Below, piece by piece: positions 1 to 11,989 of a DNA stretch of 64,000 bases. Each line of letters opens with the position of its first letter. Within the stretch, counting starts at the first letter, position 1. The notes under the pieces are model-generated. The model did not search any database. It saw only the letters and a list, made by a program, of their open reading frames with translations, and was not told where the DNA came from. The translations under genes were made by a program, and so were the position numbers. Source of the stretch: Callorhinus ursinus (Eukaryota > Chordata > Mammalia > Carnivora > Otariidae); NCBI RefSeq assembly GCF_003265705.1, contig NW_020313285.1, forward strand, positions 15,712,302 to 15,776,301. The letters are read 5' to 3'.

Positions 1-624
1 TCAGATGAATGGTAGACATGAGGTTAGAATAAAATTGAATCAAGGGAAAATGATCATTTCAAATTTTAGTCATGAAACTAAAATGCACATAACAATATAA
101 CCCCCTATGGAAAAGAGACATTTAAAAAGAATCTTGGAGGACTCGAGCATTTATTAGTCTTATGATTCATATTTCATTAAAAAAAATCTTACATAACAGG
201 TAAACGAATTTAAGGAAAGGAATCTCCAATATCTAGACTTTAAACCCAAAGGCAGAATTTCTAGAATGCTAACTATAATCCTCCTGAATAAAATAAATAA
301 CATACTTGAAGGATGCAGGTACTGACCCCAATAATACACTAAAGATGGGACTTTTTTAAAGTAAGGTGATGATGAAAACAAAACCAAAAGACTGCCTCCT
401 GCTCATACTTTAACTGCCAAGTACATACTTGTGGAGTGCCTGTTATGTGTCAACAGTGTTCCAAGTGATGAAGATACAGTAATAAAGGAGATGGGGCAAA
501 GTCTCCACTCTCAGGGACTTGCTCATATTCGAGAGAGTAAGTGGAGGTTCATGGAAAGACAATCCATACGGTTAAGAAGTTGCACTAAGAAAACACAAGG
601 TAGTGGTGCAATGGTAGAGATCAA

Positions 625-790
625 GGATTAGCACATTATTTCTCTAAAGGGCCAAACAGTAAATATTTGAAGCTTTGCTGGACAAGAGACAAAATAGATG
701 ATATTTTATAGGTACATATGTAATAAAGGAGACAATAAATTTCCACAAAATCTTTGACAAAAATTCGGTATTTGACAATACTGCAAACAT
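625..790 (+). mobile_element. hAT-type DNA transposon remnant
   Basis: TTTCTCTAAAGGGCCAAACAGTAAATATTTGAAGCTTTG matches a common non-autonomous MER element; the same family appears at 51940-52110. Family name not assigned. Confidence 0.5.
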
Positions 791-1216
791 ACAACATGGA
801 AAGATAAGCACAGGGATTTAGGCAACACTGTAAACACTCACCAAAAGAGGAATGATTAAATGAAATGTTACCAGCTGTTTAAAAAACTGTGGTAGAACAA
901 ACACATTCTGAAGCAGGAAAGTATTCAAGGTATATTGCCAGGTGAGATGGGCTAAGTAGAAGAAAAGTATAGCATATAATTTGGGGTGAAGAGTGGCAAA
1001 CACATTTTATGTGCACTGAAATTTCTAGAAGGATATATGAATAAACAATAGTTAATTCTGGGGAGTGGAGACTTATATTCTGTCCTTTCTCTGCAGTTTG
1101 ATTTTTCAAAAATTTTATGTGCCTTTAAAATAAAAAATTAGTTAAAATAACTCAGACTTTAGTAAAACTGAATCTGAAAAATTACTAAATATTAAATCAA
1201 ATAAAAGGTTTGTGCT

Positions 1217-1338
1217 ACGTTCTGCATGGAGCACTGGGTGTTATGAACAAACAATGAATCATGGAACACTGCACCAAAAACTAATGATGTAATATATGGT
1301 GATTAACATAACAATAAAAAATTTAAAAAAAAAAACAA
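1217..1338 (+). mobile_element. Very short L1 3' end with target-site duplication
   Basis: Only the last ~120 bases of a carnivore L1 (CTGCATGGAGCACTGGGTGT ... AATAAAAAATTTAAAAAAAA), flanked by AAAAGGTTTGTGCTAC at 1203-1218 and again at about 1338-1353. An extreme 5' truncation. Confidence 0.85.
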
Positions 1339-4300
1339 AAGGTTTGTGCTACTAAATGAAAAAGTAAGCAAAAAGTTCTATAAGCAGACTTGAAAAAAAA
1401 AATCCAGTTTTACAATCTTTTGGGTCATGAGTTCTTTTAGGCCTAATCTAGTATTTAGGTCAAAAATTCCTCCAAAACGTAAGTTAGAGAGCAGCGTGTA
1501 CTCTGATTCTAGAACTATAAAAATTTATCTATTCAAAGAAAATGTTGAAAAGAATACACACCAGTTTACACTGGCAAGCTTGTAGGGTGGACAGAAAAGT
1601 TTTGGCTCCTACTTTATTCAATTCTGTATCATATGACTTTTTAAAAATAATAAAACACTACACAGAAATTTAGCAGTGGAATACCACAGTCGGTTTTCAA
1701 GATACTTAACAGTAAAAACCAACAGCTGTAGGCAGCGAAAACAAAGCAAAATCACAGAATAGTCAGCAATCAAAAGCAAACTACTATTAACAGTTCTGTA
1801 GCTTTGACCCTACTTTCTAACAACTTGACACAAGCGGCATAAACATAGCTGAGATCACCAGTAAGTTAATCAGACTTGACTGATGTCACACATGTACTGC
1901 AATATACGCACATGACATACACAGTGAACTTAAAATTTGGCGCTGTCATATATAATTTAAGGAAAGGATTTTGGAATCAATTGGTAATGACTATTTCATT
2001 CAACATAAACAGCACCATAAAAGTGCTTTCATAAAGGTGCACATTTTGGGGTTTAAAAATATAATTTGTAAGTTAAACACCTATCTTATACGTGCTCTTT
2101 TATATTGCTGGTACGGACACAGGCTGCGGACTGAGTTTGCAGACAGACCCTCTCTGAATAGTTTTTATAAGAGCATCTTTGGCTCTTCCATGTTTTCAAT
2201 GAGCAAACTGTGCAATCAATCAAATTGACTAGCACTTCCTCTTTAAAAAAATCTGAATTTCAGTGCAATGGGGCTTACAGTCTCTAAATTTTAGTAAATT
2301 CCAACTTCTTCCCTTTGTTCCCCCAGCTAAATCCCCCAACTGACTGCTCTCTGTCCCTCTCCCTACAACCATCCCTTATTTCCTCACCCCCACTTCTAGA
2401 TATGCCTCTGACAAAAATGCAGCCATAAACATCATTTATATCACCTGTCCCTAAATACTCATCTTATGAAAGTATGCATACTTAGTTTGTGCTTTGGTAG
2501 TGTAATAATATTTCATTTGTGAACATACTGCTGTGGGACACACATAGAGACATGAAAATAAATTCCCATGCTCCCACTGGAAAGCAATATAAGACAATGA
2601 AAATGTGCTAAAGATTTCTGGGAAAGGAGGGACTGCCTTCCCAGATAAGGTAACACTTGAGCTATCACGGAACAAGAAAAAATTCATGGGATATGCAGGG
2701 AGAGAACACCAAAGGCGGCAAACAGCACAGGCAAAGAAATCACAGTTGTGAAGGTACATGCCACACTCAGGAAAGACAGAGGAGGTAAGAGTGGGAGAAT
2801 GGCAGAAGAGAAGGCTAGAAAGGGGGTTTACAATCATGCTGTGAAAACTGGACACTAACAATTATTATGTTATTGCTGTAATGTTACAAATCCATTCTGC
2901 CTTGTCATGATGGGGTTGAGACTCTGCAAACCACGTTCTTCTTTGCCAACTGGCCACCTCTTAAGTTATGCCAAAAAGGGGCATCAAAAGCAACTGTTGG
3001 GTTAAAGGAAGAAAAGCCTTGCTGCTTTATGTTTCTTCTTGTGGGCTTTTTCTTCCTGTACCACCCCAGCAACACTTCTTCACCCTGTGGTGGCATTTCT
3101 TTCATGTACCAGAAGATGAATCCAGTTTGCACTTTTCCTACCTTTGTGATACCTTAGTGCTTGCTTCTTTACCATTTTAGGTACATAGTTAACTTTACAC
3201 CTTGACAACAATCCCTTTTACTAAATTCTGATTAAGTATCTAGAGTGGTTTCTATCTTAAGACTGAACCTTGACTAACATAAAAATCACTAGAAATTCCT
3301 AAAGCGAAGTAATGACTCATTAAAATCTTTGTTCTAGGAAGAACACTGGTAGTCACATAAAGAGAAGGATGTGTCAAAGACAGATTACTGGGTTTCGTAC
3401 TCGCTAATAATTAAGAGGCAACTGAAATTTTTAAAAAACCCAATGTACAGAATGAATTTCACTGAACTGTGTTTTTATGTTATGTCCAGTTTTTACTCAA
3501 GCTGCTATAATGAAACATAAACCTTACTATTACACTTATATTCCCTCCTTTCTAATACTGAGATTCATGTAATTGAGTTTCATCCCTTTTGACACTTAGG
3601 GGCTTCAGCATGAAAACTGAAGCTGAATCACGACACCAATCTCTGTAGAGCTACCTTTTTTTCTCTCTTCTCCTTGGACCCAATTACACATCTCAGTTTT
3701 AGGTGTGTCTTTTACATACCATTTTACATTTCATTTGAGATGAAAGTCATCTCAAATCCTTTCAAGTGACAGATAGATGTACAAATAATTCTTAAAGTTT
3801 TTCTTCCTTGTAATGAAATTTTGTATTATACTGTTAAGTAACAATTTCTGCCCCTGGGCATGCATAGATGTGGAAAAATTAACTTGATGTCCCATATGAT
3901 GTTTAAACCCAAAATCTGAACACAAATTAAAAGATGCTATAGTATATTTAATTAATAATACATGACAATAAAACAGCTTTAGCTTCAGGTGCTGGGGGAA
4001 AGTCAGTGTTTCCAGAAAATACTAACACATTTCAGTACACCACAGAGGAAGTTAAGTGAGGCCACTGAGACTACAATAAATTCCCTTATCCTTTCCACAC
4101 CCTGGATAACTTGCTTCTTGACTGAGAAGGAGCATCCCTGCTTTCATTCCACTGCTCTAAGGGTTACCAAAAGACACCTAAATGAAATCTCTTTTCTGTT
4201 TCTACTTCTATTTCATATTGTAGCAAGTACCATTCCAGCTTATACAAAAAGACAATGTTCTCTTTAGATTTTTGCAGTAAGTCATAACCTTGAGATAAGA

Positions 4301-4404
4301 GAAGAGGGATTCAAGCAAACCTACCATTTGATACACAAGGCTCAACCACCTAATTTGTCACTTTAGTACCAATATGGCTATATGAAATCACAAACAAAAA
4401 TTAC

Positions 4405-4562
4405 CTGAAGGATTAGAAAAATCCAACATGCTGGTGGTAGGCTGCAGGAGATCAGGGCTGCTGGATGAGAGTGTTCCAGGAATAGGCATTATAGCCAGAC
4501 TGTGCCTGCAGTGCCTTGTTCCTACAATGCTGTCGTCTTGTGATTGGCTCAGGCCTCCGTCA
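4405..4562 (-). CDS. RAPGEF6: RAPGEF6 coding exon, Ser-rich linker before the RA domain
   Basis: 158 bases; one base completes the Ser codon split from the previous exon and one base is left for the next. Acceptor ATTATTTTGAAG|TGACGG, donor CCTTCAG|GTAATT. The product is [20 protein letters not shown], then [20 protein letters not shown] and [12 protein letters not shown]. It is serine/proline-rich, ending just before the Ras-association domain. The next exon (opening of the RA domain) was not found between 1 and 4404. Confidence 0.97.
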
Positions 4563-5218
4563 CTTCAAAATAATGGCACAAAAAGTATTTGAGAATTCTG
4601 AATGGCAAACGTTTCTTTCCTCTGTATACTGAGGCATAATAAGACCAATTCAAAGTGGTGACTTAAAAAATTATATAGATCTATTACAGCAATTAAAAAA
4701 ATAGGACAACTATAATAATGAAGACACTCAAAATTTACTTACACTAAAAATTTAACTTATACATCTAAGTAATTCTACTACACCATAAAAAAAGTCATAC
4801 TGAATTTCTGTTGGTTTTGGTAGAGAAATTAAGCCTGAATGTTTCGGGAGCCTTTAGGATCATCCAGTTTTGGCGGACACTAATATATGTATCCAACAAT
4901 GTATAACCACACCATAGCAAAGTTTGCAATTTCAGCATAATAGGTTTGTGATCTTCTGGGCAAAGGACTGTTGGGTTATCTAAACCTAAACCAAAAAAAC
5001 CCAGCAGCTTGTAGAAAACAAAGGGGCCAGGTCCAAGTGACAAAGAGAAGTCTTTAAACATATGAACAACCTGAGAACTGCCCAAACCAGTGAAAATGTG
5101 GAAAAGATAACAGGAAGATGGAAAACAGAAGAGCAGTGAACACTGGGTACACGTGACAAGTAGAAAGGAGAAAGAGAGGACCACAAATCAAAATAGAGGA
5201 AAAAGAATTTTACAGTCT

Positions 5219-5419
5219 CTTTTTTTTTTTTTAAAGACTTTATTTATTTGACAGAGAGAGACACAGCGAGAGAGGGAACACAAGCAGGGGGAGTGGGAGA
5301 GGGAGACGCAGGCTTCCCGCAGAGCAGGGAGCCCGATGCAGGGCTCGATCTCAGGACCCTGGGATCATGACCTGAGCTGAAGGCACACACGCTTAACAAC
5401 TGAGCCACCCAGGCGCCCC
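5219..5419 (-). mobile_element. Can-SINE, full length
   Basis: Carnivore tRNA-derived SINE read on the minus strand: ...GCCACCCAGGCGCCCC head at 5419 and poly-T/AAAGAC tail at 5220. Target-site duplication AGAATTTTACAGTCT at 5204-5218 and 5420-5434. Confidence 0.95.
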
Positions 5420-6594
5420 AGAATTTTACAGTCTTTTAAGTTTATTCTAAGGACACGTTATTTCTTGTGTGATATCTCAAGTCTAATTATTTGGCTATTC
5501 TCTAGATGAGAACATCAAAACCACAGCAGAAAGCAAGCCATCTAAAGTTAATTCCCCTCAAAGGTTTCAAAAATATCAATTAAATGGCCATATTTAAGCA
5601 AACAGAACACCCCTCTTTTAAACTACACTACTTTAAAGGTTGAGAAGCCAGCCCCCAACTCAGCAGGGGTGTGGGACGCGGGATCCAATCTGTGGCTTCC
5701 TGCCTGGCTCCAGAGGGTACAGCAAACTCCTAGGCCTGTGTTCTAGGCTTCTGAGAAGGCATAGGACAAGCAAGGCCTGCCACAGTGCACCTGTACCTTC
5801 TCAGGCCCCAGAGAGGCTCTGGGCTTGAAGACCGGGAAAGGGGGAAGGGAGTGTCTTCCTCACTTGGGAAGTCAGCATAAGGCCTAGCAAGGCCACCCTG
5901 ACTCCACACCCCAGAATTTCATTCATTACAGATAATAGCTGCATTACTGCCAAATGACCTTATAATAACCCTGTGCACCTTTGAAAAGATTTATGGTTTT
6001 GAATCACTGCTTTTAATAACATTTGTTATATTTAAGTTATACTTAATGAGAAAAATACTTTCAAGTTGTTACACAGGCAGCTCTAAATCCATCTAAGAGA
6101 AAAAATTAAAAGAAACTTAACTCTGTCATTTAAACTTTAGAGATCCCAGAAAGTCCTACAAAACATAGGATAAATGAAGCAGTCCTATACAAACATAGGA
6201 CAGCAATGAAAAAGATTTCCATTAGCATCAATGACCAAAACACCGTTTATTTCTAAGGGTTAAACCAATCCTTTAGGTTAACATTAATTCTCATCTGTTT
6301 TATTCAATGTAGTATTCTACCCAGTTACCTGTTACACATACAGAGGTATCAAAGAACACTTACCTGTTACCATGGAACGGATTAAATGAGTAGTAGGGGA
6401 TACATCCAGAATATGTTAGGAGAAAAAAAAATAGGACTTAGGCAGATTAGGGAACTATGCCAGATGAAGTGCGGAGGACAGTTAAATAAACAGCTAAAGG
6501 ACGGCTAACAGCCACACAAGGAAGACAGAGCTAGGACAAGCAAGGCTGCAGAGGAGTGAGGGGAAAGCATGAAGACATGGAAGGGAACAAAAGT

Positions 6595-6770
6595 AAGTGC
6601 TTTAAGAGCCAGCTATGCATATAAACTTGGGCTATTAGCTATGTGACCTCAAGGAAATTTCTTTGTTTATGGACCTTAGTTTCCTCATCTAAAAATGTGA
6701 CTATTTCTCCCCCAGGGCTGCCTTAAGGATTAAATCAGGTTATGGAGGTGAATATTTTGGCACAGAGGAA
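6595..6770 (+). repeat. MIR SINE
   Basis: TATGTGACCTCAAGGAAAT, CTTAGTTTCCTCATCTAAAA and GGATTAAATCAGGTTATG follow the MIR core order. Confidence 0.8.
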
Positions 6771-8459
6771 AATACAATTCCAATTTTTAAGAAGACAGTA
6801 AAGTACTTTTACTAAAATTAAGAAAGAACAGTACAAACCTAGAAAGGATTTTAAGCAATTCGTATTGAAAAACAGAGAAAGCAGGGTGGATATAACAGGC
6901 ACTACAGAAACAGGAAGTATTTACCTGGGGAGAGAAGGCAGTCTAATCTGACAGAAATAAAGCTAAGGAAATACATTATCTGATAAGGAATTTGTGCTCA
7001 TGTTAAATTGGTTCCTTATAATTTGCTGTGCATTGCTAAAGATCAGAGCTAAATGTTTTAAGGTGAACAAAAGGCAGGCGGCTTTCACAGAAACTGTACT
7101 TATAGCTTTGTAAGTAATCTGCAACAATTTAAATTATATGGAAAATACTTTTAAATATAACAGGCTTTCTAATTTAACAGACTTTTGAAAACAAATCTGC
7201 CTATTTTTGAACACAGAGGGTCAAGTAACTGAATCCAAAGAAGCAAACTGTTAAAAAGCTTAGCCCATCCTATTAATAATCGCAGCAGAAGCAACTTTAA
7301 CAATGTTAAAAAGTTGTAATTTCCTATTAAAGGGAACTGGCTGTATTAGTTGCATTAAGATGGAATTCACTACGGAGACTTAAGAAAAGTGCACGAAACA
7401 CTACAAGTCCTTATCTCTCTTACTGATATTATTTACCATTACCTCTGCTTTTTAATAAGCAGAGACTGTACAGATATAATACTGTAAAGCTGGTTACAAA
7501 TTCATGGTAATTGAGGTGTGAGCATGTGTAAATGAAAACTACACTAATGTTACGTACAACTCATGCTATGACACGAATGAAACAGTATCTAATTAGCAAA
7601 ATATCCATGCTTTTTTGGAAGCTGAATTGATAAAGCCCATTGCAAATAATTATGTCATTTCTTACCAAAACAGTCTCCTGAGATGATGATGCAGTAACAG
7701 AAACAAGATAGTTTTGAAAAATTCCTCAATAATTCCCCAACACTAAATTTACTTAGAATAAAACTGTATTTTAGTTTCACATTATGAAACTAAAAAGGCT
7801 ATGTAAATATCAATATGCAAATAAAAAATAATTCCAATATTAAAAGCAAACAGAGTATGCTGACAAAAGATGGTGAGAAAAAGTAATTTCTGATAAGCAA
7901 ACAAGACAGTCTACTTCTGGGACTGTTACAAAGAATAATATGAAGCTGTTACTTAGGCAATTTGTGATTAAAAAAACTAAAAGCTGAGTGATTTAAAAAA
8001 ATAGGACATCAGATTTCCCAAATGTGAAATATTCTCAAGTCAATAAATACCCATTTCTGTCTTTCACAGAGGTTATTAAAATTAATAAATTTTTTTCCAC
8101 TTGTAATTTTCAGAATAATTTTATTTTAAAATTATGTTACAGTTAGGGATTTGGGGAATTATCTATTCTTATCTCAACTATTTGTTCCTTCCTTCCTTTC
8201 ATAATTCTTTTGCCTATCTGACAGATGTAGATATTCTTCCTTCCAGTATTTCTATGAATGAGTGCTGCAAAAGGCAGAGACCAAGCACCCCTTCCAAAGA
8301 GTCTGACACACAGGAGACTGTCAGGTTTGTGGGATTAAATTCATTAAAGTTTTTTTCTCACTTAAAAAATATTCAAAGTAGAAAAATTTAAAAATACCAT
8401 GAACAAGCAAGGAAAAGAAAATTACGTGTACCACAACACCCTAGAGAAAATCACAATCA

Positions 8460-8760
8460 ACATTTTTTCTTCTAGTTACTTTTACAGAATATAGCACAAT
8501 CTATTTAACTACTCCCTTATTATAGCTGGGCATCTAGGGTATTTCCTTTTTTGTTTCATTATAGATAATACTACTCATAGTAGTATTATCTGTATATAAA
8601 TCTTCACCTAATTATTAGAAATGGAATTAATGACTCAAAGGTATGAACATTTTTAAAACTCTCAATAAAAAAATGCCCAAATGCTTTATGGAAAGGTTAC
8701 ATCATTTCATATTTCCACAGCTGTCTGAGCTATCTATCTGATGTTATCAATTGGGGCCCT
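8460..8760 (-). mobile_element. Old L1 fragment, antisense
   Basis: AAATGGAATTAATGACTCAAAGG followed by GAAAGGTTACATCATTTCA resembles antisense L1 3' sequence (own alignment by eye). Contains a 13-bp inverted duplication at 8563-8591. Confidence 0.5.
8563..8591. repeat. 13-bp inverted repeat, 3-base loop
   Basis: AGATAATACTACT (8563-8575), CAT, AGTAGTATTATCT (8579-8591). Lies inside an L1-like fragment. Confidence 0.95.
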
Positions 8761-10099
8761 GACTATTCTCTTGTCAATCTATGATGAAACAAAAGGTACC
8801 CTGTTTTAAGAATAAATTGTGTATCCTGGGTTACTACTGATGCAGCACAGATGATTCATGTTCTCTGCCTATTTTTCCATTGAAGTTTTAGTGATTTTTT
8901 GTTTATCTATTAAGTTACCTGAAAGTGCCAAGAAATAGATACATTCATTCTCAAAACCGCTAAGCAACCAGTTTGACAAATCAGTTCTTTATGCAAAACA
9001 GGTTCCAGCAGAAAACCTTTATGATTTCTATTAAAATAACCTGTTGGTTTTTGGGTTTGCTTTTTTGGCATTTATATGTCTGAAATTATTAGCATTTTAC
9101 TTCACTGAAACACATTTAGAAGAGATAGTTTAATATTAACTTCTGAAGTGCAGTTTTTTATTAATGTTTTGCATTCATAGCCAAGTCTCCTACTGGCACA
9201 AGAAACTCAATACATCACTAAATGAAAAAAAAATTCCCTTCTTAGTTAACTATTTCTACTAGATCTTTCATTTTAGGGGTACCAATATAAAGAAATAATG
9301 CTTGAAAATACTCAAATGACTGCTCCTGGCTACATTAATTTCCATGTCTCCCACTGTAACCAAAGAGAGAATCCAAGCGTAAAACCAGTTCCCACTCCCT
9401 GAAGGAGATACTATGGAGATGAGTTAGCTGCCTGAAACTTGAATATAGCTGGTTGGAATCTGACTCTAAAAAGCTATAGTCAGTTACAATCACTATTCTC
9501 TGGTTCTAGAGAACACATGTCACAATTATGCCACTGTTCAAAAATGAAAACCAGTTAAAGGAGATATATGTATTCTACACCAAATCTACCAGGGTTTCCA
9601 GCAATGGAACTCAGGGCATTACCTCCCGAGAACTCCCTTTGCGAACTCTTTTCTGCCTTCTGGTCCTCCATTCAATTCCCTTTTGCTCATTGCCTTCCTG
9701 CAGACTTCTGGTCATCCAAAACTGTCTGCCATCTTTACACTGTGAGCTAGCCCCACTTCTATTCTCCTTAATTCTCACTTATGAGAGTAAGACTTTTCTT
9801 ACAGTGTTTGCTGTCCTGCTGTCATACTACAGTATGCTCAATATTAAAAGAACTTCAGCCATTTTAAAATTATCATTTTTATAAAACTACTTGCCTCAAG
9901 GAGAGCAGTCACTAAGAAACAATGAGCAGTAGACTTTGTAGAAATGAGTGACATTAAGAACAAAGCTCAGGATGTGTCAATTCTCTGTGAGCCCCAAATT
10001 AAATGAAGAACAAATGTGTTTCCTGACTGGAAGTAAGAACTCAAAAAGAAGAGCATTTTCTGATCAGGCAATCTTAGAGATTTTGAACTTTAAAAAAGT

Positions 10100-10625
10100 T
10101 GAGAGTTGACCTTTACCTATTTCCAAGTTGCCTTCTAATAGTGTCCCTGCTATTACTACTACACTGTGCTGCACATTCAACCCCAAACCACCAAATACAA
10201 CTAACAGAGCTTCTATGGCTCCCTCCTATGACATGATCAAGTCTATATCTTTAGCATAATATTCAAAGTCCTTCATAACGTAGCACTTACCTAACTCTCC
10301 TGCTTCATCTCCAGATGTACACACACAAATATACTCTACCTAACCTACCAAGCTTGTTCCTTCTGCCTTTGTATGTATCAAAACATTTATCACTCTGTAA
10401 TGTCTGCTTTCCCTATTTAGATCATCAACTCTTGGGAGAACAAGAAACTTGCTCTATCTTTGTACAGTTCTACATTTGGACACTGTGTCTAGTGTATAAT
10501 AAGTGTGTGGAAAATAAAGGGTTCGTGATATGAATTCCTTAGAGGTAGGGGCTACCTCTTTTCAGCTCTATAATTATCACTGGGCATAGTGCTAGGAAGC
10601 ATCAGGAGCCAAATAAATATTCTCT
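10100..10625 (+). repeat. L2 LINE 3' end
   Basis: AACATTTATCACTCTGTAAT, ATCAACTCTTGGGAGAACAA and ATCACTGGGCATAGTGCTAG followed by CAAATAAATATTC follow the L2 3' end. Possibly two overlapping fragments. Confidence 0.65.
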
Positions 10626-11331
10626 TTGAGTACGTTTTGCGTGAATTTTTTTTTCCTTCATTCACTGTCTTAAATTATTCAACAAATATTGAGTGCCTAT
10701 ATGTGCTAAGTACTGAACTTGACTAGAACTTTTGTAATTGGCTTTAAGAAGTAGATAATGTAAAATAAATAGATATAATATATGCTAGACTCTTTCCCAG
10801 TCATGGCACTTTAGTGAACTGATTTCCTAAGTATTTTACAGACCTCAATTTACATTTAAAATCTCAAAGTTTCATTCAGTTTTGGTGACATCTCAATTTA
10901 GAAATAGGAACAGATTTGATTAAAAAGGTCATTTAGAATTCAGGAAGGAATAAATAGTACAGTAAGAGAAAGATGATTTAGAAGACAAAAAAACTAGTAT
11001 CAGCAAATGTATCCCCAAGATGTCCAAATTTATAGATCAAAGGACTGAAATTAGACCAAAAACACACAAGAAAAGATTTCATAAAATAAAAGGGCAGTCT
11101 TTCCTAAAATTCAAAACAAAGCTACTGGAAAAACATATAATCTAGCACTGGTAATGTCACAGAAACGATGGAAAGATACTGAGAATTTATTTTCTTATTT
11201 ATGGGTTACTTACAGATTGTATGATGCACTGGTTGTATAAAAACCAAAACTGACCCCAAATTCCCTTCCCCCAAATAAAATTTTACAGGCAATAGGAAAA
11301 GGCCTACATGAGAGGGATTAGTGTTACCTAC

Positions 11332-11572
11332 CTAAACAGTTTTGGAGGTAAGATACTAAACCGTGTTTTATCCAAAATTTTCCTGATTTTGTTTCTTCCA
11401 CCTGAAACAGTGTTTGCTTTTATTTTCTTATTTCCTTTCTCCTGTGATGTGTGTTCAATATCTCCTGGTACATCCTGGATTGAATGGCGATTACTTTTTT
11501 TTTCAGCAATTTTAGGAATATGAGGAATACCAGATTTTTCTTGTTCAGTCCTACTAAGTAACTCTTTGAACA
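11332..11572 (-). CDS. RAPGEF6: RAPGEF6 coding exon, basic linker after PDZ
   Basis: 241 bases; acceptor ATTTCCACAG|TGTTCA completes a Val codon, and the donor TTTAG|GTAGGT leaves AG of the next Ser codon. A second possible donor four bases downstream (TAG|GTAAC) would put the junction out of frame. The product starts [20 protein letters not shown] and ends [19 protein letters not shown]. It is lysine-rich and contains [13 protein letters not shown]. It links the PDZ domain to the Ras-association domain and has no known fold. Confidence 0.97.
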
Positions 11573-11752
11573 CTGTGGAAATAAATAGATAAACTTGTCA
11601 TTTCTTTTCTTCTCATTAGCAAGATTTTATAGGAACAACAAATTTGAAAGATAAACAGTCACTTTCTACTACTTGGCCTTGCAGACTCATTCATTAAACA
11701 TTATGAAATTTATACCCTTCCTTCATCAGCCATATCCACTTGTCTCTTCAGT

Positions 11753-11971
11753 TTTTTAAGATTTTAAGTAATCTCTATACCCAACGTGGGGTTCAAACCC
11801 ATGACCCTGAGATCAAGAGTCATGTGCTTTACCAAATGAGTCAGCCAGGCACCCCTAAGAATATATTCCAATTTTTCAAAAAGTAGGCTTCATGTCCAGC
11901 TTGGGGTTCCAACTCATGACCCTGAGAATAAAGAGTTGCATGCTCTACCAAGTGAGCCAGTGAGGCACCCC
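11753..11971 (-). mobile_element. Dimeric Can-SINE (two tRNA-like heads in tandem)
   Basis: Minus-strand order: head 1 (GGGGTGCCTCACTGGCTCAC, 11971 leftward), a 35-base linker, head 2 (GGGGTGCCTGGCTGACTCAT), then a short tail. One target-site duplication, CTCTTCAGTTTTT, flanks the whole block (about 11740-11752 and 11974-11986), so the pair seems to have inserted as one unit. Confidence 0.85.
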
Positions 11972-11989
11972 TCTCTTCAGTTTTTATAA

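Larger units (their letters stand above)
1..4404. other. Intron 3' of exon 4405-4562 (partial)
   Basis: Continues off the left end. Holds an hAT remnant (625-790), the short L1 end (1217-1338) and otherwise unassigned AT-rich sequence. The text around 2480-2870 and 3000-3130 looks like old diverged repeat. No exon-like open segment bounded by AG/GT was recognised on the minus strand. Confidence 0.6.
5435..10095. other. Intronic stretch, mostly unassigned
   Basis: Holds a MIR (6595-6770), an L1 scrap (8460-8760) and a GC-rich patch at 5640-5935 of unknown origin. The rest shows no recognisable gene. Confidence 0.55.

Noticed and set aside
2451..2861. 136-codon minus-strand open frame
   Set aside because: Cys/Ser/Phe-rich product with no recognisable domain; the DNA looks like old repeat, and no splice signals tie it to RAPGEF6.
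4795..5184. 129-codon minus-strand open frame
   Set aside because: Considered as a processed pseudogene fragment, but the product is not recognised and there is no tail or duplication.
11324..11331. Alternative donor TAG|GTAAC four bases downstream of the chosen donor of exon 11332-11572
   Set aside because: Using it would shift the frame into exon 4405-4562 (which needs AG + T for Ser); the GTAGGT donor keeps the known protein sequence.
11858..11971. tRNA-like heads of the Can-SINEs as tRNA genes
   Set aside because: They carry A/B-box-like text and a tRNA-like start, but each is joined to a SINE body or tail and none folds as an intact tRNA by eye.
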